Assembly (NCBI GenBank): GCA_035509415.1
Contig: DATJLQ010000094.1
Span: 1 to 8,904 of the forward strand
Origin: DATJLQ01 sp035509415
Lineage (GTDB): Bacteria; Pseudomonadota; Alphaproteobacteria; JACZXZ01
DNA: 8,904 bases
Reading direction: 5' to 3'
The notes under the pieces: model-generated
Told to the model about the DNA's origin: nothing
Database searches by the model: none
Seen by the model: the letters and a program-made list of their open reading frames with translations, nothing else
In this document: piece by piece, positions 6,423 to 8,904 of the stretch
Layout: every line of letters starts with the position of its first letter
Position numbering within the stretch: position 1 is the stretch's first letter
Position numbers and translations under genes: made by a program

Positions 6423-7352
6423 TCAGCCCCTGGCGGGCGCTCGCGGGGAGACCGCGCGTCGGAAGCGCTCCGCCTCCTCGGGACGGCCGAGGCGCTCGCA
6501 AAGCTCGCGCGCGGCGTCGGCCGCGGCCGCGAAGCCTGGATCGAGCGCCAAGGCATCGCGATAGGCGACGAGCGCCGCCTCGACGAGCCCCTGCGCCGCG
6601 AGCGCCGAGGCGAGGTTGAAATGAAGATGGGGCGCGCGCGGCGCGAGCTTCAAGGCGGCGCGATGGCACGCGACCGCATCCGCATGGCGTCCGAGCTGCA
6701 TATAAACGCCGCCCAAGGCGCTCAAGGCCTCGATCGAGCCCGGCAGCAATGCGCATGCGCGCTCGAGGGGCGCGAGGGCGGCCTCGGCATCGCCCGCGCG
6801 CACGAGCGCGATGCCGAGATTGAGTGCGGCCGCCGGCAGGTCGGGCACGAGCTCGAGCGCTACGCGGTAATGGCGCACGGCGCCCGCGTAATCGCCCTGG
6901 GCCTCGAGCACGGTCGCGAGGTTGAAGTGAGCCTCGGCCAGGCGCGGGTCGCAACGCAGCGCGAGCTCGAGCGCCGCGCGCGCCTCGTCGAGCCGGCCCA
7001 TGTCGCGCAGCACCTGGCCGACGCCGTTATGGGCGGGCGCGAAATCGAGCGCGAGCGCGGTCGCGAAACGGTACCAATGGAGCGCCTCGTCCTTGTCGTC
7101 GAGGCGCAGCATGACGTTGCCGAGGGTCATGCGGATGCGCGGGTCGCGTTGGTCGATCCCGACCGCGCGGCGCACCAGCGGCAAGGCCGCGTGCGCATCG
7201 CCCGCCTGAAGCGTCGCCGCGCCCAGCATATGCAGCGCCTCGGCATGGTTGGGCTGGGCCGCGAGCACGGCACGGTAGAGTGCAGCCGCCTCGCCGAGGC
7301 GCCCGGCGCGATGATGCTCGATCGCTTGGCTCAGGCTTTGGGCGACATCCAT
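6423..7352 (-). CDS. TPR-repeat protein
   Basis: The 309-residue protein is almost entirely tetratricopeptide repeats. About eight 34-residue units run from residue 2 to 273, with the usual small and aromatic positions (for example NHAEALHMLGAATLQAGD, LAEAHFNLATVLEAQGD and PHLHFNLASALAAQG) and a partial ninth unit to about 300. No signal peptide or membrane segment is seen, so it is probably cytoplasmic. TPR solenoids bind other proteins, and some relatives are fused to glycosyltransferases; no such domain is present here. The ATG at 7352 has a modest GAGAG upstream. It is the first gene of the leftward block and is tightly coupled to the protease gene, suggesting joint expression. The exported protease and the apparently cytoplasmic TPR protein would be in different compartments, so direct contact is not implied. 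Confidence 0.9.
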   Translation of the reverse strand: MDVAQSLSQAIEHHRAGRLGEAAALYRAVLAAQPNHAEALHMLGAATLQAGDAHAALPLVRRAVGIDQRDPRIRMTLGNVMLRLDDKDEALHWYRFATALALDFAPAHNGVGQVLRDMGRLDEARAALELALRCDPRLAEAHFNLATVLEAQGDYAGAVRHYRVALELVPDLPAAALNLGIALVRAGDAEAALAPLERACALLPGSIEALSALGGVYMQLGRHADAVACHRAALKLAPRAPHLHFNLASALAAQGLVEAALVAYRDALALDPGFAAAADAARELCERLGRPEEAERFRRAVSPRAPARG

Positions 7353-7451
7353 GGGGCTCTCGCCTGCGGCGCTCGAAGGCGCGCGGCACGGGTTTTCGGT
7401 GGCGCCCTCAATGGCACGAAAGCCGGGCGCGGGCCAAGTGTTTCACCGTGG

Positions 7452-7490
7452 TTCGACCCTGGGGCCCGACCCCGGGGCTCGACCCCGGTC
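7452..7490. repeat. Three tandem 13-bp repeats
   Basis: The units are TTCGACCCTGGGG, CCCGACCCCGGGG and CTCGACCCCGGTC, directly abutting. The core CGACCC recurs at exactly 13-bp steps (7454, 7467, 7480). The middle unit ends in the palindrome CCCCGGGG. The array lies about 100 bp upstream of the TPR start and about 335 bp upstream of the porin start. It could be a small repeat relic or a set of protein-binding sites. Confidence 0.6.
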
Positions 7491-7523
7491 ACGAGCCTTA
7501 ACGGGGCCGGCCCGGCGGATTCC

Positions 7524-7556
7524 TTGAATTAGTCAATAAAATCATATTGTTAATAG
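7524..7556. promoter_or_regulatory. AT-rich island, probable promoter zone
   Basis: About 33 bp of strongly AT-rich sequence interrupt very GC-rich DNA. For the rightward strand TTGAAT (7524-7529) followed by TATTGT (7545-7550) is a poor but possible -35/-10 pair with a short 15-bp gap. On the leftward strand TTGACT (7536-7531) resembles a -35 box but has no -10 partner. TTGA and TCAA form a loose inverted repeat at 7524-7536, with spacing that does not match an FNR site. The base-composition shift is clear; the exact boxes are not. Confidence 0.4.
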
Positions 7557-7565
7557 AGGAACGGC

Positions 7566-7622
7566 ATGCGCCGAGGCGAGCCGGGCGCGCCGCCCAAAAT
7601 GCGCGCGGCGTCCCGCTTGTAA
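7566..7622 (+). CDS. Possible 18-codon leader ORF
   Basis: An ATG at 7566 follows AGAGGA (7555-7560) by 5 nt and opens an 18-codon frame reading MRRGEPGAPPKMRAASRL, stopped by TAA. It lies just downstream of the AT-rich island and about 200 bp upstream of the porin. The ribosome-binding site is good for so short a frame, but the Arg/Pro-rich composition is what random GC-rich DNA gives. It may be a leader peptide or chance. Confidence 0.2.
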   Translation: MRRGEPGAPPKMRAASRL

Positions 7623-7720
7623 CGCATTGGTAAATATCCGTAATTCCAGATTGTTACCGGGAAGCCACAGGCGTGGACTTTATGCAGCAGCGGGGGGGAT
7701 AGCCGTTGACCCTAAAGGCT

Positions 7721-7783
7721 TTCCAAGCGAGAAGTACGGCACCGCCGTGTTCCAAGCGCGGCGGTCCGGCGTTCCAAGCGCCG
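7721..7783 (+). repeat. Triplicated TTCCAAGCG with two loop-presenting hairpins in the porin leader
   Basis: TTCCAAGCG occurs at 7721-7729, 7750-7758 and 7772-7780. The second copy fills the loop of a 7-bp stem, ACCGCCG (7741-7747) with CGGCGGT (7759-7765). In the third, TTCCAAG is the exact 7-nt loop of a 5-bp stem, CGGCG (7767-7771) with CGCCG (7779-7783). The two stems are adjacent and end 43 nt before the porin ATG. An alternative stem, ACGGC/GCCGT (7736-7748), would compete with the first. The likely role is post-transcriptional control of the porin mRNA, if the promoter lies upstream as expected. No known riboswitch or RNA family was recognised. Confidence 0.5.
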
Positions 7784-7813
7784 TTACTTGATGCCATCCG
7801 AGTCATAAAAGGC

Positions 7814-7822
7814 AAGAGGAGG
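7814..7822 (+). promoter_or_regulatory. Strong ribosome-binding site of the porin gene
   Basis: AAGAGGAGG ends 4 nt before the ATG at 7827. It is the closest match to the anti-Shine-Dalgarno sequence noted before any start in this window and fixes the porin start. It suits a highly expressed envelope protein. The following bases TTCCA repeat the first half of the upstream 9-mer. Confidence 0.8.
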
Positions 7823-7826
7823 TTCC

Positions 7827-8904
7827 ATGTTTAGCAAACATCTGCGCACGGCCCTTATGGGTGCCGGCGCTGCCGTCGCCTTGACGGCAGGCCCGGCGAT
7901 GGCCGGCCAGACGGATGATCTGAAGTCCCAGATCGATTCGCTGCAGGCGCGTCTCGACCAGATCGAGAAGCAGCAGGCGACGACCGGGACCACCCAGGTC
8001 ACCGCTCCGGCCGATGCCGTCGTCGGCGGCGACTTCCCGGGCTCGTTCAAGCTCCCGGGCAGCGACACATCGATGGCGATCAGTGGCTTCGTCAAACTCG
8101 GCATGTCGTTCGATTCGAATCAGAACGTGTCGGACGCCAATACGGTCGCGGGCTTGGCGGCGAACAACGTGCCTGGCGGCAACATCGGCGTGCACTACAC
8201 CGGTTATGCCAACCAGTCGCGTCTCCACGTCGAGACCCGGACTCCGACCGATTACGGCGCGATGAAGACCGTGATGGAGTTCGACTATCGCGCCGGCGTC
8301 GGTAGCTCGTCTGCGACCTCGGATCCGAACAGCAAGGGCGTGCCGCGCCTGCGCTTGGCATACGGCGTGCTCGGTCCGGTCGAGGCCGGTAAGGACTTCG
8401 AGTTGTTCGAAAACGACTTCGCGTCCGCGCCGGAAACGGTCGACTACTGGGGTCCGCAGGGTCCGTCTTACGGCTCGCGCATCCCGTTGCTGCGTTACAC
8501 TCAGGCGGCGGGCAAGTTCACCCTCGCAGCTGAAATCGGGACCGCCAGCGCCGGCGGCTCTTCGAGCAACCAGGCGAACAACGAAGGTGGCGAATTCCTG
8601 ACCGGTTCGACCTCGTCGACCGCTCCGGGCGCCACTGCGGCGTCCGACCAGGTCTCGTATCTGCCGCAGTTCGCGGCCGGTGTTGACTATGTCGACAGCT
8701 GGGGTCACCTCGCCGTGCGCGGCAAGGTGCGTCAGTTTTCGCTCACCAACGGTGGCGGCAGCAACATCAACGGCACGCCCACCAGCTACACCGCTACGGC
8801 AACCGGCTATGCCGGCTACCTCGGCGGCAGCCTGAACGCTGGACAGTTCATCCCTGCCCTCGGCAAGGATACGCTGGCCGGCGCGATGGTTTGGGGCGTG
8901 GGCG
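7827..8904 (+). CDS. DcaP-like outer-membrane porin (3' end beyond the window)
   Basis: The frame is open from the ATG at 7827 to the window edge, giving 359 codons of an unfinished gene. Residues 1-26 are a classic signal peptide (basic start, hydrophobic core, cleavage after AMA before GQTDD). A short coiled coil follows at 30-50 (DDLKSQIDSLQARLDQIEKQQ with heptad hydrophobics), then a Thr-rich linker. The barrel begins near GSFKLPGSDTS at 72-82, a mark of DcaP-like trimeric porins. The rest alternates polar and hydrophobic residues, as beta strands do, with Gly/Ser/Asn-rich loops. DcaP of Acinetobacter takes up small anionic solutes such as dicarboxylates; the substrate here is unknown. 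Codon choice is less GC-biased than in the leftward genes (more GGT, TCT, GTT), which may reflect high expression. The leader carries repeated hairpins. Confidence 0.88.
   Translation, partial: MFSKHLRTALMGAGAAVALTAGPAMAGQTDDLKSQIDSLQARLDQIEKQQATTGTTQVTAPADAVVGGDFPGSFKLPGSDTSMAISGFVKLGMSFDSNQNVSDANTVAGLAANNVPGGNIGVHYTGYANQSRLHVETRTPTDYGAMKTVMEFDYRAGVGSSSATSDPNSKGVPRLRLAYGVLGPVEAGKDFELFENDFASAPETVDYWGPQGPSYGSRIPLLRYTQAAGKFTLAAEIGTASAGGSSSNQANNEGGEFLTGSTSSTAPGATAASDQVSYLPQFAAGVDYVDSWGHLAVRGKVRQFSLTNGGGSNINGTPTSYTATATGYAGYLGGSLNAGQFIPALGKDTLAGAMVWGVG

Larger units (their letters stand above)
7353..7826. other. 474-bp divergent intergenic region
   Basis: This is the only stretch over 300 bp without a clear gene. 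From left to right it holds a GC-rich leader for the TPR gene, three 13-bp tandem repeats (7452-7490), an AT-rich island (7524-7556), a possible 18-codon ORF (7566-7622), a second AT-richer patch (7621-7655), a run of seven G (7692-7698), the repeated hairpin leader (7721-7783) and the porin ribosome-binding site. It must contain the porin promoter and probably that of the TPR gene. No tRNA or rho-independent terminator was recognised. Confidence 0.7.

Noticed and set aside
7524..7536. TTGA/TCAA inverted repeat as an FNR site
   Set aside because: FNR sites have TTGAT and ATCAA with 4 nt between; here the spacing and inner bases do not fit.
7692..7698. Run of seven G as a phase-variation tract
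   Set aside because: It is short, lies about 130 bp before the porin start, is not between recognisable promoter boxes and is common in DNA this GC-rich.
7706..7834. TTG-initiated frame of about 40 codons running through the hairpin leader into the porin start
   Set aside because: A GGGGGGGAT stretch precedes the TTG, but the protein is featureless and only two of the three repeat copies are in frame, so the repeats are not explained by coding.
7803..8708. 301-codon minus-strand open frame over the porin gene
   Set aside because: The opposite strand encodes a porin with signal peptide, strong ribosome-binding site and family motif; the antisense frame is Arg-rich and has none of these.

Overview
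The window is very GC-rich DNA (roughly 70% by eye) with tight gene packing, GTG starts mixed with ATG, and Proteobacteria-type proteins: a DcaP-like outer-membrane porin, a DUF3772-type MscS channel and a YqjG-type glutathionyl-hydroquinone reductase. This suggests a chromosomal segment of an alphaproteobacterium. The order cannot be fixed from the sequence, and no mobile element, RNA gene or CRISPR array is visible.

Layout: bases 3-38 may be the last codons of a rightward gene that converges on the rest. From 48 to 7352 seven genes run on the minus strand. In transcription order they are a TPR-repeat protein (7352-6423), a secreted trypsin-like protease (6419-5622, GTG start 3 bp after the TPR stop), a glutathionyl-hydroquinone reductase (5515-4535), two tandem DoxX membrane proteins (4497-4036 and 3933-3469), an extradiol LigB/YgiD-type dioxygenase (3440-2628) and a large mechanosensitive channel (2609-48). 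The spacers are 3, 106, 37, 102, 28 and 18 bp. The 106-bp and 102-bp spacers are the likely places for internal promoters. A 474-bp intergenic region (7353-7826) separates this block from a divergent rightward gene for a DcaP-like porin (7827 to the window edge), which is incomplete.

Function: the central genes fit a quinone/catechol stress module. The reductase removes glutathione from glutathionyl-hydroquinones, the LigB-family enzyme could open catechol-type rings, and DoxX proteins recur beside both enzyme types (yqjF-yqjG in E. coli; catDE and mhqNOP in Bacillus). This link is inference from gene content and order. The TPR-protease pair looks like a separate two-gene unit, probably translationally coupled. 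In the protease the catalytic Asp position appears to be Glu.

The most unusual non-coding structure is the porin leader. The 9-mer TTCCAAGCG occurs three times in 60 bp, and two copies sit in the loops of adjacent hairpins 44 bp upstream of the start codon. The same intergenic region holds three 13-bp tandem repeats, a sharp AT-rich island that is a probable promoter zone, and a possible 18-codon leader ORF.
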